From Thermoanaerobaculia bacterium (GTDB taxonomy: Bacteria > Acidobacteriota > Thermoanaerobaculia > Multivoradales > JAHEKO01): a stretch of DNA of 64,000 bases. Position numbers and translations under genes: made by a program. The notes beneath the pieces are model-generated. The model was given only the letters and a program-made list of their open reading frames with translations. It did no database searches and was not told where the DNA came from. Of the stretch, positions 50,685 to 58,338 are shown one piece after another; position 1 is the first letter of the stretch; each line of letters opens with the position of its first letter. The stretch spans positions 1-64,000 of the forward strand of contig CALZIK010000143.1 of the NCBI GenBank assembly GCA_945787635.1, in the 5' to 3' direction.

Positions 50685-51272
50685 CTAGACGTTGCGACGG
50701 CCGACCAGCGATCTCGCAAGAGTCACTTCGTCGGTGTACTCGATGTCGCCACCGACCGGCATTCCGAACGCGAGCCGTGACACGGGAATGGTCCGGGCCT
50801 TCAGAAGCCGTCCGAGGTAGAGCGCGGTCGCCTCTCCCTCGACGTCGGGATTGGTCGCCAGGATCACCTCCTTGACGCCCTCGAGACGATCCATCAACGC
50901 GGCGATCTTGAGCTGCTCCGGACCGACGCCATGCTGCGGCGAAAGGACCCCCATCAGCACGTGGTAAAGACCGCGATACTCGCCGGTGCGTTCCAGGGGC
51001 TGAATGTTGAACGGCTGCTCGACGACGCAGATCAGCGAGTGGTCGCGCTCGGGGTCGGAACAGATCGAGCAGGGATCGACCTCGGTCAGCGAGTAGCAGG
51101 TCGAGCACGGTCGCAGCTTGTCCTTGACTTCGACGATCGCCGCGGCGAGTGCCTCGGCTCCGGAGCGCTCGGCCTTGGCCACATGTTGGGCGAGCCGGGT
51201 GGCTGTCTTGGGGCCGATGCCCGGCAGGCGGGAGAGCTCCGCAACCAGACGAGAAAAAGGATCGTTGGCCAC
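50685..51272 (-). CDS. recR: Recombination mediator RecR
   Basis: A 195-aa protein. The N-terminal helix-hairpin-helix is LSRLPGIGPKTATRLAQH. The four-cysteine zinc finger is CSTC with CSIC. The Toprim domain includes ICVVEQP and ATNPDVEGEATALYL, and the C-terminal Walker-B-like end is LARSLVGRR. RecR acts with RecF and RecO in gap repair. GTG 51272 is the start and shares one base with the ybaB stop. This is the usual dnaX-ybaB-recR order. Confidence 0.96.
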   Translation of the reverse strand: MANDPFSRLVAELSRLPGIGPKTATRLAQHVAKAERSGAEALAAAIVEVKDKLRPCSTCYSLTEVDPCSICSDPERDHSLICVVEQPFNIQPLERTGEYRGLYHVLMGVLSPQHGVGPEQLKIAALMDRLEGVKEVILATNPDVEGEATALYLGRLLKARTIPVSRLAFGMPVGGDIEYTDEVTLARSLVGRRNV

Positions 51273-51565
51273 TAAAACAAGCCGCTGAGACCGGCGCCCA
51301 GATCTCCCATGCTGCTCTGAACCGCTTCGTCCACCTGGCGCATGGCGTCGTTGACCGCCGCGACCACCAGGTCGGCGACCATGTCGGACTCCTCCGGTGA
51401 CAGCACTTCAGGATCGATCTGAACCGAAAGCAGTTCCTTCTTGCCGTTCATCTTGACGGCCACCATGCCGCCGCCCGCGCTGGCCTCGACGATGAGACTG
51501 GAAAGGTCCTTCTCCAGGCGCGCTTGCATCTCCTGCGCTTGCTTCATCAGTTTCTGGATCTTCAT
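51272..51565 (-). CDS. ybaB: YbaB/EbfC nucleoid-associated protein
   Basis: A 97-aa protein with the YbaB pattern. It begins MKIQKLMKQAQEMQARLEKD, continues with the central strand VAVKMNGKKELLSVQIDPEVL, and has a helical tail ending LGAGLSGLF. Family dimers bind DNA non-specifically and compact it. The start at ATG 51565 has GGAG upstream; the longer frame overlaps dnaX. It lies 11 bp after dnaX. Confidence 0.94.
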   Translation of the reverse strand: MKIQKLMKQAQEMQARLEKDLSSLIVEASAGGGMVAVKMNGKKELLSVQIDPEVLSPEESDMVADLVVAAVNDAMRQVDEAVQSSMGDLGAGLSGLF

Positions 51566-51576
51566 GTCGTCTCCGT

Positions 51577-53256
51577 TTAGTGTTCCTTGGCCGGTTTGAC
51601 CGATTCCACCGAGCCGCCGAAGATCTCCAGCACGGATTGCACGCGTGGATCTTCCAGAGCTTTCTGGGCGGCTTCGTCCTTGGGACTCGTTTCCTCGGCG
51701 GCCACCGTTGCCTCTTGTTCGACGATCTTCCACTTCGCGCGTTTGCCCCAGATCGCCGCCAGGGCGTCTTCGAGGGTGTCGCGGTTCGAGTCCCGGGCGA
51801 GCCGGTCCCTGAGCCAGGCATCGCCGGGTGGAACCGAGATTCTGAGCAGGCCATCGGCGAACGTGAGCGAGTTGGCTCCCGAAAGATGAGCGGCCAGGGC
51901 CTGGCGCTTGCGGCCGATGGCGGTCAAAAAGGAAGCAACGGGATCCGCCGGCTCCGACTCCTGAGGCGAGGCCTGGATGGTGGGAGGGGGCTTCTTTTCG
52001 GATTTCCGGCTTCCAGCCGTCTTACGCTTGGGCGCGGGCTTCTTGGAGCGAGCTGCCGGAGCAGTGGGCGCAGAGCGAGCCACAGCAGGTGCGACCTTCC
52101 CAGAGCGCGCGGCCTTCGGATCGGAGCCCGAAGCCGCCGCTCCGGCCAGGAGGTCCTCGATCGCCACCAGTCGAGGCAACTCGGCGGCCCGTAGCCAGGC
52201 CACCTCGAGAGCGAGTGCCGCGCTCTCGCTGCGCCGAACGTTGTCCTCGCTTTGGAGTAACAGGTTGAGTGCGCGGAGGATCTGGGCGTAGCCGATTTCT
52301 CTGGCCAGGCCGGCCAGGGCCTGCGCCTCTTCGCGGGTCGTCTCGAGACGTTCGGGCTCGGCTCCCAGGCACAGATGAAGCGCCATGCGGCAGTAGGACA
52401 GAAACTCGCCGAACACGAACCGCGGATCCCATCCCTCGTCTTCGATTCGCGCGGTGATCTCGGCGATGACCGCGGAGTCGCCGCGCCCGATGGCGCTCAG
52501 CACGTCGCGGAAGACGCCCTGGTCGAGCCCGCCCAGGAGCCGGGCGGCGTCGCCATCATCGATGGCGCCGGAACCGAAGGTGGCGAGCTGATCGAGAAGG
52601 GCGACAGAATCGCGCACGGACCCGTCGCCGGCTCGAGCGATGATCCGTAGCGCGGAAGCCCCGACCGCGATCTTTTCTGCGGCGGCCACTTTTTCCAGGT
52701 AGCTTGCGAGGGCGTCGAGCGGCACTCGTCGAAACCGGAACTCCTGGCATCGCGAGAGAATCGTGGCCGGCACCGCTTCCGCCTCGGTGGTCGCGAAGAT
52801 AAAGACCAGGTGGTCCGGAGGCTCCTCGACGATCTTCAAGAGCGCGTCGAAGGCCTGGCGCGACAGGCGATGGATCTCGTCGAGAATGACGATCTTGAAG
52901 CGCCCGTGCGCCGGACCGTACTTCAGGCTTTCGGTGAGCTCGCGAACTTGCTCGACCTTGGAATAGGTAGCGGCATCGTGCTCGATGACGTCGAAATCGG
53001 CACCGGCGGTGATCTCGCGGCAGGTATCGCAGTCGTTGCACGGCTCGGCCGCGGGACCGTTCTCGCAGTTGAGCCCTTTGGCGAGTATCCGGGCGACCGA
53101 GGTCTTGCCGACTCCTCTGATTCCCGAGAACAGATAGGCGTGGGCGATTCGGTCACCGGAGACCGCGTTCTGCAGAGCGGTCACCACGGCCTCCTGGCCG
53201 ATGACTTCAGAGAAGTCTTGCGGGCGCCACTTGCGAGCGAGAACCTGATAACCCAT
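51577..53256 (-). CDS. dnaX: DNA polymerase III subunit tau/gamma
   Basis: A 559-aa clamp-loader ATPase. Walker A is GIRGVGKTS, a zinc module follows (CENGPAAEPCNDCDTC), and the DEIHRLSRQAF Walker B and sensor regions come next. An Ala/Pro/Lys-rich linker (about residues 390-450) leads to a C-terminal tau-like domain. No slippery A-run for programmed frameshifting is visible. ATG 53256 lies only 12 bp after the SRP RNA stem, without a recognisable ribosome site; an upstream ATG at 53307 is inside the RNA gene and was rejected. Confidence 0.95.
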   Translation of the reverse strand: MGYQVLARKWRPQDFSEVIGQEAVVTALQNAVSGDRIAHAYLFSGIRGVGKTSVARILAKGLNCENGPAAEPCNDCDTCREITAGADFDVIEHDAATYSKVEQVRELTESLKYGPAHGRFKIVILDEIHRLSRQAFDALLKIVEEPPDHLVFIFATTEAEAVPATILSRCQEFRFRRVPLDALASYLEKVAAAEKIAVGASALRIIARAGDGSVRDSVALLDQLATFGSGAIDDGDAARLLGGLDQGVFRDVLSAIGRGDSAVIAEITARIEDEGWDPRFVFGEFLSYCRMALHLCLGAEPERLETTREEAQALAGLAREIGYAQILRALNLLLQSEDNVRRSESAALALEVAWLRAAELPRLVAIEDLLAGAAASGSDPKAARSGKVAPAVARSAPTAPAARSKKPAPKRKTAGSRKSEKKPPPTIQASPQESEPADPVASFLTAIGRKRQALAAHLSGANSLTFADGLLRISVPPGDAWLRDRLARDSNRDTLEDALAAIWGKRAKWKIVEQEATVAAEETSPKDEAAQKALEDPRVQSVLEIFGGSVESVKPAKEH

Positions 53257-53268
53257 GGGCAGGAAAAG

Positions 53269-53400
53269 GGCAGAAGGCGACGAAGGGTTCCGGTGATTCT
53301 GCGGCACCCGACCAGATGCCTTATCGCTGCTCCCTTCCGGGCCTGACGAGGTTCGACAACGGCCGCTGCACAGGGCCCGAACCCTTCGTCGCCTTCTGCC
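53269..53400 (-). ncRNA. ffs: Signal recognition particle RNA, small bacterial (4.5S) type
   Basis: On the minus strand the apical SRP domain is plain: GTCAGGCCCGGAAGGGAGCAGC (split here as GTCAGGCCCGG and AAGGGAGCAGC), which binds the Ffh M domain. The ends form a perfect 22-bp helix between 53269-53290 and 53379-53400. About 132 nt matches the short SRP RNA. A promoter sits directly upstream (53407-53435). The 3' helix is followed by CTTTTCC, which could help termination. dnaX begins 12 bp downstream, a linkage seen in other bacteria. Confidence 0.9.
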
Positions 53401-53406
53401 TCTCGC

Positions 53407-53435
53407 ATGCTACGCACCGATGGCCGTGAAGTAAA
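53407..53435 (-). promoter_or_regulatory. Promoter of the SRP RNA gene
   Basis: Reading leftward, -35 TTTACT (53435-53430), a 17-bp spacer and -10 TAGCAT (53412-53407) lie so that the base after a 6-nt gap is 53400, exactly the first base of the RNA's closing helix. Both hexamers match consensus at four of six positions. Confidence 0.55.
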
Positions 53436-53557
53436 GCGAGCGAGGTTCCCCGCACGGCGAGGTTTCGCTACACTACGCCCCCGTGCCGGCGGCGCGGCTT
53501 CGGCCGCGGTCGTCCGGTGAGGGACCGTCGAGAGCGTGCCTGAAATGCGGACGAGAG

Positions 53558-54019
53558 GTGAGACCGGAAGAAGAAATTCACTGGATGGGCCAAGCGCTAA
53601 TCCAGGCTCGCAAAGCCCAAGCGTTGGGCGAGGTTCCGGTCGGAGCCGTGATCGTTCGCGAGGGACGCAAACTGGGTGAGGGGTCGAACCTGCGGGAGAC
53701 CAAGGGCGATGCGCTCGCGCACGCCGAGATCGAAGCGATCGCGGACGCGCGGGATAAGGTCGACGGTTGGCGTTTCGAGGGTTGTGAGATGGTCGTGACC
53801 CTCGAGCCCTGCGCGATGTGCGCGGGGGCGCTGGTCAACGGGAGGTTCGCGGGGTTGGTGTTCGGCGCAGCCGATCCGAAGGCTGGTTTTTGCGGCAGCG
53901 TGGGCGACTTGGTTCGCGAGCCGCGCCTGAATCACCGACTCGACGTTCGCGGCGGGGTCCTGGAAGAGGAATGTGGCCTGCTACTGCGCGAATTCTTCGC
54001 GGATCTGCGCCGCAAGTAG
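53558..54019 (+). CDS. tadA: tRNA-specific adenosine deaminase TadA
   Basis: A 153-aa zinc deaminase. The catalytic HAEIEAI and the zinc motif PCAMCAGA are intact, with VPVGAVIV before them and the C-terminal helix LLREFFADLRRK. TadA converts the wobble adenosine of tRNA-Arg(ACG) to inosine. GTG 53558 gives the usual length; an ATG at 53585 is also possible, and the longer upstream frame adds atypical residues. Two tRNA-Ser genes follow directly. Confidence 0.93.
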   Translation: MRPEEEIHWMGQALIQARKAQALGEVPVGAVIVREGRKLGEGSNLRETKGDALAHAEIEAIADARDKVDGWRFEGCEMVVTLEPCAMCAGALVNGRFAGLVFGAADPKAGFCGSVGDLVREPRLNHRLDVRGGVLEEECGLLLREFFADLRRK

Positions 54020-54070
54020 AGGTTCTTTGCCAGAGTCTGAAGAAGCGTGGTGGATTCCCGCCACGCGGCC

Positions 54071-54161
<91 letters not shown>

Positions 54162-54184
54162 GTTTTTCCGAAGATGATCCATTA

Positions 54185-54274
54185 GGAGAGGTGCCGGAGT
54201 GGTCGAACGGGGCGGTCTCGAAAACCGTTGACCGTGCAAGCGGTCCGAGGGTTCGAATCCCTCCCTCTCCGCCA
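54185..54274 (+). tRNA. tRNA-Ser (anticodon CGA)
   Basis: The acceptor stem GGAGAGG (54185-54191) pairs with CCTCTCC (54264-54270), then G and CCA. The anticodon loop CTCGAAA places CGA at 54219-54221. The variable arm is long (class II). The acceptor and T arms are identical to the tRNA-Ser(GGA) 23 bp upstream, so the two look like a tandem duplication that diverged in the anticodon. Confidence 0.95.
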
Positions 54275-54310
54275 AATCTCTTCGGAGAGGGTTCAGCGCC
54301 CCGGGGGGTA

Positions 54311-54341
54311 TTGACCTCGTGGGCATGAATCTATTAGATTC
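54311..54341 (+). promoter_or_regulatory. Promoter region of the rpmH operon with a 15-bp palindrome
   Basis: TTGACC (54311-54316) and TAGATT (54335-54340) form a -35/-10 pair with an 18-bp spacer. The -10 is embedded in a perfect palindrome GAATCTA-T-TAGATTC (54327-54341). About 95 nt of leader precede rpmH. An alternative -10 TATTAG would leave 15 bp. The palindrome could be an operator. Confidence 0.45.
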
Positions 54342-54439
54342 TAAAGTTCGTCCGCCGTCGACCCGGCCCCCGTAGGGGTCGTTAGAACATTCCGGGGTCG
54401 CCGCGCGGGGCTCGATTTCCAGACCGACGGGATACGACC

Positions 54440-54574
54440 GTGAAACGCACATACCAGCCAAAGAACCGGCGCCGCAAGAAGAAGCACGGCTTTCGGTCGC
54501 GCATGCAAACCCGCCAGGGGCGGGCTGTCTTGTCGCGGCGCCGTCGCAAGGGCCGATCTCGCCTGGCCGTTTAG
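54440..54574 (+). CDS. rpmH: 50S ribosomal protein L34
   Basis: A 44-aa basic protein starting at GTG 54440: [18 protein letters not shown], then [17 protein letters not shown] and the end GRSRLAV. This matches L34 over its whole length. The first gene of the rpmH-rnpA-yidD-yidC-jag operon, it ends 4 bp before rnpA. Confidence 0.98.
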   Translation: MKRTYQPKNRRRKKKHGFRSRMQTRQGRAVLSRRRRKGRSRLAV

Positions 54575-54578
54575 GGCG

Positions 54579-54983
54579 ATGTCGGGCGGGCGCGCAACGC
54601 CTCGCCAGGGAGAGTCCTTGTCCCGGCATGAGCGGCTCCGGCGGCGCGTGGACTATCAGCGCTGCTACCGTCAGGGCTCTCGGAAGTTCGGAAGATTCTT
54701 AACGCTTTTTTTCGTTGAAAACCGACTCGAGCACCCCCGCCTCGGCATGACCGTGAGCCGCAAGGTTGGAGGTGCGGTGACTCGGGTGAGACTCAAGAGA
54801 CGGTTCCGAGAGATCTACAGGCGATGGCCACAACGCAAAGATCTTCCGGCCTTGGATCTGGTCATCCATGCGCAGCCCTCCGCTGGACCGGCGCGCTTTT
54901 CCCAGATCGAACGAGATCTGACCAAGCAACTTCAGCGGGTGAGGTCAGCGGTGAACGCAACCCCGCAGTCAGATTCGCGCTAG
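54579..54983 (+). CDS. rnpA: Ribonuclease P protein component
   Basis: A 134-aa basic protein. The RNase P signature RVRLKRRFREIYR (about residues 69-81) and RLGMTVSRKVGGAVTR before it are clear. It binds the RNase P RNA and helps 5' maturation of tRNA. It starts 4 bp after rpmH and overlaps the yidD frame. Confidence 0.96.
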   Translation: MSGGRATPRQGESLSRHERLRRRVDYQRCYRQGSRKFGRFLTLFFVENRLEHPRLGMTVSRKVGGAVTRVRLKRRFREIYRRWPQRKDLPALDLVIHAQPSAGPARFSQIERDLTKQLQRVRSAVNATPQSDSR

Positions 54984-55171
54984 GCGTTGTATCTCTTTAC
55001 AAGCGCTTTCTGTCACCGTTTCTGCCTCGGGCCTGCCGGTTCTCACCCACCTGTTCTGAATATGCGCGACTCGCAATTCTCAAGTATGGAGCGTGGGGCG
55101 GTAGTTGGCGCGCTTTGGGCCGGCTCCTGCGCTGCCATCCGTTCCATCCCGGAGGCGTCGACCTGCCCTGA
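54824..55171 (+). CDS. yidD: Membrane protein insertion efficiency factor YidD
   Basis: The conserved part is unmistakable: LYKRFLSPFLPRACRFSPTCSEYARLAI and a C-terminal CHPFHPGG. YidD assists YidC-dependent membrane insertion. The start is uncertain: the only ATG/GTG/TTG in frame before the conserved domain is ATG 54824, which overlaps rnpA by 160 bp and gives a 115-aa protein with a non-conserved N-terminus. Translation from a rarer start codon nearer 54940 is possible. yidC follows 31 bp downstream. Confidence 0.82.
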   Translation: MATTQRSSGLGSGHPCAALRWTGALFPDRTRSDQATSAGEVSGERNPAVRFALGVVSLYKRFLSPFLPRACRFSPTCSEYARLAILKYGAWGGSWRALGRLLRCHPFHPGGVDLP

Positions 55172-55202
55172 GGGGCCCGGGTAGTGCAAAAAAAGGAAAC
55201 CC

Positions 55203-56975
55203 GTGGATAACAAACGTCTTTTTATGGCCGCTCTGCTTTCAGTGGCGGTTCTTCTTTTATGGCAGACGATTTTTCCCGCCGCGCCTCCGCCTGAAGATCT
55301 CGAAGCGGGTCGCGAAGCGGCTGCGCCGAGTGCTGTAGCCGATCGCCAGACGAGCGCTCCGCAAGCTCGGTCCTCGAGCGAAGTCGCGGAGCGGGAGCTC
55401 GATGCCCCGGTTGGGTCCCCGACTGGGGCCGAGTCCTCTCTCGAGGCCGAAGCGGCTGCTGAGATCGTCGGCTCGATCGAGGAAGAGGTGGTGCTCGAGA
55501 GCGACCGCTTTCGCGCGACCTTCAGTAGCCGCGGAGCCCAACTGGTTTCGTTCGTTTCGAAACGGCACGCCACGGGCCTGGGCAACGGTGTCGATCTGAT
55601 CCGGCGGCGCACCGGGCAGCCCTATCTGTTTGGCATCGTGGACGGTGCTGGCGTCGGCGACCCGCTCAACGAGGCGCTGTTCGCGGTTTCCCGAGAGGGC
55701 GGCGAGCAGGCGGGGCTTCGGTTCGAGTACGCCGGACCGCTGGGTCGTGCGGAGAAGGAGTTCTGGCTACGCCCCGACGGCCTTCTCGGAGTCAGAGTCA
55801 CGATTCCGGCGAGAACCGATTGGGCGGCCCTGCTCGGGCCGGGGGTTCGCAACCCGAGCGCGGAAGAGCTCGACAACCGGTTCGAGCGCCGGGCGGTCGT
55901 GTACCGGAAGGGCACCGAAGTCGAGCGCGAGAACGCGCAGAAGGCCGACGAGCCCATCCGGGTTTCTGGAGACGAGCTCGGCTGGATCGGACTCGAGGAC
56001 AACTATTTCCTCGCAACGTGGGTCGTGACCGATGAGCCTCTGGCGTACGCCACGGCAGTTCCCGTCAGGGGTCGGATGGAGGGTGCCGAGGAAACAGGGA
56101 GCACCTTCGTTCTCACCGATCGCGCCGACGAGGAGGACGGTGTCATTCACGAGTTCGAGTTGCTCCTGGTGCCGGCGGGCGATCGGCTCGACGGGGCGGC
56201 ATATCTCGGTGCCAAGGAATACGAACGGCTGGCGCGGCTTCCCAACCGGCTCAACGAAGCGGTGAATCTCGGGTTCTTCGCGATCCTGGCCAAGCCGATT
56301 CTGTTCGGTTTGCGCTGGCTGCACGACAACGTCACCGCCAACTGGGGCTGGGCGATCATCCTGATGACCGTCTTCATTCGCCTGCTGCTCTTTCCGCTGA
56401 CCCACAAGAGCTTCGTCTCGATGCAGAAGATGCAAGAGGTCAACCCCAAGGTCCAGGGGATCAAGAACAAGTACCGGGGCAAGCTCAAAGACAAGCAGGG
56501 CCGGGCGAACACCGAGATGCAGCGCAAGATGAACGAAGAGGTGATGGCTCTCTACAAGAAAGAGGGTGTCAACCCCGCCGGCGGCTGCCTGCCGATGCTG
56601 CTCCAGATCCCCGTGCTGTTCGCGTTCTACAACCTGCTCTCGGCGGCGGTGGAGCTGCGCCATGCGCCGTGGGTCCTGTGGATCCAGGATCTTTCGGCGC
56701 CCGATCCGTACTACGCGCTACCCATCATCATGGGTGCGAGCCAGTTCGTGCAGCAGAAGCTGACGCCGTCCGCGGCGGACCCGATGCAGCGGCGAATGTT
56801 CATGCTCATGCCGTTCTTTTTCACGATTCTCTTCCTGGGTTTTCCGAGCGGCATGGTTCTCTACTGGCTGACCAACAACATCCTGGGCATCGTCCAGCAA
56901 GCCACCTACAAACGATTCAAAGAGCGCAAGGCCGCGGCGGATGACGCCAAAGCGGCCGGCAAGAATCGCGGGTAG
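55203..56975 (+). CDS. yidC: Membrane protein insertase YidC
   Basis: A 590-aa Gram-negative-type YidC (Oxa1 family). The first membrane helix is at residues 6-24, followed by a large periplasmic domain (about 90-350). The conserved five-helix core starts near 365 (WGWAIILMTVFIRLLLFPLT) and includes KKEGVNPAGGCLPMLLQIPVLFAFY, with a basic tail. It inserts membrane proteins alone or with Sec. The start is GTG 55203 with AAGGAA upstream. jag follows after 18 bp. Confidence 0.96.
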   Translation: MDNKRLFMAALLSVAVLLLWQTIFPAAPPPEDLEAGREAAAPSAVADRQTSAPQARSSSEVAERELDAPVGSPTGAESSLEAEAAAEIVGSIEEEVVLESDRFRATFSSRGAQLVSFVSKRHATGLGNGVDLIRRRTGQPYLFGIVDGAGVGDPLNEALFAVSREGGEQAGLRFEYAGPLGRAEKEFWLRPDGLLGVRVTIPARTDWAALLGPGVRNPSAEELDNRFERRAVVYRKGTEVERENAQKADEPIRVSGDELGWIGLEDNYFLATWVVTDEPLAYATAVPVRGRMEGAEETGSTFVLTDRADEEDGVIHEFELLLVPAGDRLDGAAYLGAKEYERLARLPNRLNEAVNLGFFAILAKPILFGLRWLHDNVTANWGWAIILMTVFIRLLLFPLTHKSFVSMQKMQEVNPKVQGIKNKYRGKLKDKQGRANTEMQRKMNEEVMALYKKEGVNPAGGCLPMLLQIPVLFAFYNLLSAAVELRHAPWVLWIQDLSAPDPYYALPIIMGASQFVQQKLTPSAADPMQRRMFMLMPFFFTILFLGFPSGMVLYWLTNNILGIVQQATYKRFKERKAAADDAKAAGKNRG

Positions 56976-56993
56976 ATGAAGGAAGGAATAGCT

Positions 56994-57887
56994 ATGAGCC
57001 GTGCTAAGAAGTTCTTCTCCGGTAACACCCTGGAACAGGCGGTGCTACAAGCCGCCCGCCATTTTCAGCTCGACCCCGAGCTGGTGGCTTTCGAGCAGGT
57101 CGAGAGGCGTCACGGGTTCTTGAAAGTTCGGCGTCGCGTAGTGATCGGTGTCGATCCGGATGCGCCTGGGCGCAGCGAGGTGCCACCATCGGCCGCTCGA
57201 CCCGACGTGGCCCAGCAGCCGAGCGGGATGAAGGTCGCCAAGCCCGCCTGGGTCGATCCGCCGGCGTCGGGTCCGGAGCCGAGAGTTCCGGGCGAGACCG
57301 CCGCAGGCTCCCGACGGGAGGTCCCGAGCGAAGAGCCCAAGCCGAGAGTGGCAGTCGAGAACGCCGAACTGGAGCGGTCTCGCGATGACGCCTGGGATGA
57401 CATCACCCCGGCCGATGCGGTCGAGGCGGCGCAGGAGACCCTGCGGCGCGTGCTCAAGCTCGGAGGGCTCGACCTCGAGGCGAAGATCGAGACCGGCGAT
57501 GGGGGGCTCGAGGTGGAGCTTCGCGGCTCGGACGAAGATAAACTCTTCGAAGATCGAGGTCGCCTCCTGCTGGCGGTTCAGCACCTCTTGCCGAGGATGA
57601 TTCGGGGGCTCACCGGCGGCTCGGTGGCCTGCCGTGTGGACTCGGACAACTTCCACGAGGTGCGCGCCGAGCAGTTGCGAGTGATGGCTCAGGAGGCGGC
57701 CGCCGAGGTGCGCCGCGACCGCCGAATGCAGAGCCTGGAGCCGATGTCACCGGACGAGCGACGGATCGTCCACCTGACCCTGGCGGATGATCCGGCGGTG
57801 GAGACCGAGAGCCACGGCACCGGCCTTTTCAAGCGTGTCGCCATCCGACCGGTTCGGCGAACCCCCCACGCTTCGTCGGAACGCTAG
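56994..57887 (+). CDS. jag: Jag (KhpB/EloR-type) RNA-binding protein
   Basis: A 297-aa protein. The Jag-N domain is at about residues 1-50 (KKFFSGNTLEQAVLQAARHF). A Pro/Glu-rich linker follows (55-140), then a KH domain (about 150-215) and an R3H domain with DERRIVHLTL (about 253-262). Such proteins bind RNA and influence cell-wall growth. ATG 56994 is preferred because GAAGGAA lies just upstream; an ATG immediately after the yidC stop is possible. Its stop shares the bases CTAG with the stop of the convergent endonuclease gene. Confidence 0.92.
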   Translation: MSRAKKFFSGNTLEQAVLQAARHFQLDPELVAFEQVERRHGFLKVRRRVVIGVDPDAPGRSEVPPSAARPDVAQQPSGMKVAKPAWVDPPASGPEPRVPGETAAGSRREVPSEEPKPRVAVENAELERSRDDAWDDITPADAVEAAQETLRRVLKLGGLDLEAKIETGDGGLEVELRGSDEDKLFEDRGRLLLAVQHLLPRMIRGLTGGSVACRVDSDNFHEVRAEQLRVMAQEAAAEVRRDRRMQSLEPMSPDERRIVHLTLADDPAVETESHGTGLFKRVAIRPVRRTPHASSER

Positions 57888-58213
57888 AGCCGATAGCGCT
57901 GCTTCATCGCGGCGAATCGATCGTAGCTCTTCCGGTCGAGTTCCGGCGACAGGGAGGTTTCCAGGAGGGGCACGAGCGTCTCGCGGAGGAAGGCGCCTCG
58001 TGCCATCCATTGAAAATAGCTCCTGCCGCCGTGGTGGTAGGGACCGTACAGCTTGCCCCCCGGAAAAACCGTTTCGATCCAGCGAAACAGCGTCTCGTGG
58101 TCGGTATGCATCCGAAGGGTAACTTGGGGCTGGCGGCCGTCGCCGCCGAAGTGACCTTCGCCCACCAGGATCCCCATGAGAAAGCCGACCTCGAATTGAG
58201 AGGGTTGTTTCAC
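57884..58213 (-). CDS. Single-motif LAGLIDADG homing endonuclease-like protein
   Basis: A 109-aa protein from GTG 58213. One LAGLIDADG-type helix, FLMGILVGEGHFGG, carries the acidic residue in GEGHF. The rest (LRMHTDHETLFRWIETVFPGGKLYGPY and SYFQWMARGAF) follows the single-motif endonuclease fold, so it would act as a dimer. No intron or intein around it is evident; it is freestanding between jag and rsmG. A longer frame up to 58291 would cover both parS-like repeats and is less likely. It may be a mobile endonuclease or a domesticated DNA-binding protein. Confidence 0.75.
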   Translation of the reverse strand: MKQPSQFEVGFLMGILVGEGHFGGDGRQPQVTLRMHTDHETLFRWIETVFPGGKLYGPYHHGGRSYFQWMARGAFLRETLVPLLETSLSPELDRKSYDRFAAMKQRYRL

Positions 58214-58234
58214 CGTCAGGTTTCCCGTGAAACA
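58203..58234. repeat. parS-like repeat unit 1
   Basis: GGTTTCCCGTGAAACA (58219-58234) matches the parS consensus TGTTTCACGTGAAACA at 14 of 16 positions. It is preceded by a perfect parS half-site TGTTTCAC (58206-58213), so the outer arms TGTTTCAC/GTGAAACA form an 8-bp inverted repeat with a 13-bp centre. The parAB genes lie about 0.8 kb away. Confidence 0.7.
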
Positions 58235-58255
58235 CCGGAGCTCTGTTGAACACCC

Positions 58256-58287
58256 GGTTGTTTCACCGTCAAGTTTCCCGTGAAACA
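58256..58287. repeat. parS-like repeat unit 2
   Basis: A 32-bp direct copy of unit 1 with one mismatch, 53 bp downstream. AGTTTCCCGTGAAACA (58272-58287) again matches the parS consensus at 14 of 16, with TGTTTCAC at 58259-58266. Two sites in tandem would nucleate ParB strongly. Confidence 0.7.
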
Positions 58288-58338
58288 TCATTGTCGGTCA
58301 AGAGGGTGCTTCGCGGGCCGGCGCACTAGAATCTACCG

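Noticed and set aside
51977-52060. Programmed frameshift site in dnaX making gamma
   Set aside because: The Lys-rich linker is coded without an A-run or other slippery heptamer, so no evidence of frameshifting.
53256-53307. Earlier ATG for dnaX giving 17 extra residues
   Set aside because: That codon is inside the SRP RNA gene and the added residues are not found in DnaX proteins.
54436-54447. CCGTGAAACG at the rpmH start as a parS half-site
   Set aside because: Only one arm is present and the bases are explained by the GTG-AAA-CGC start of L34.
58213-58291. Longer start for the endonuclease gene spanning both parS-like repeats
   Set aside because: The extra residues just translate the repeats; the conserved fold begins after GTG 58213. 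It is kept as a possibility only.
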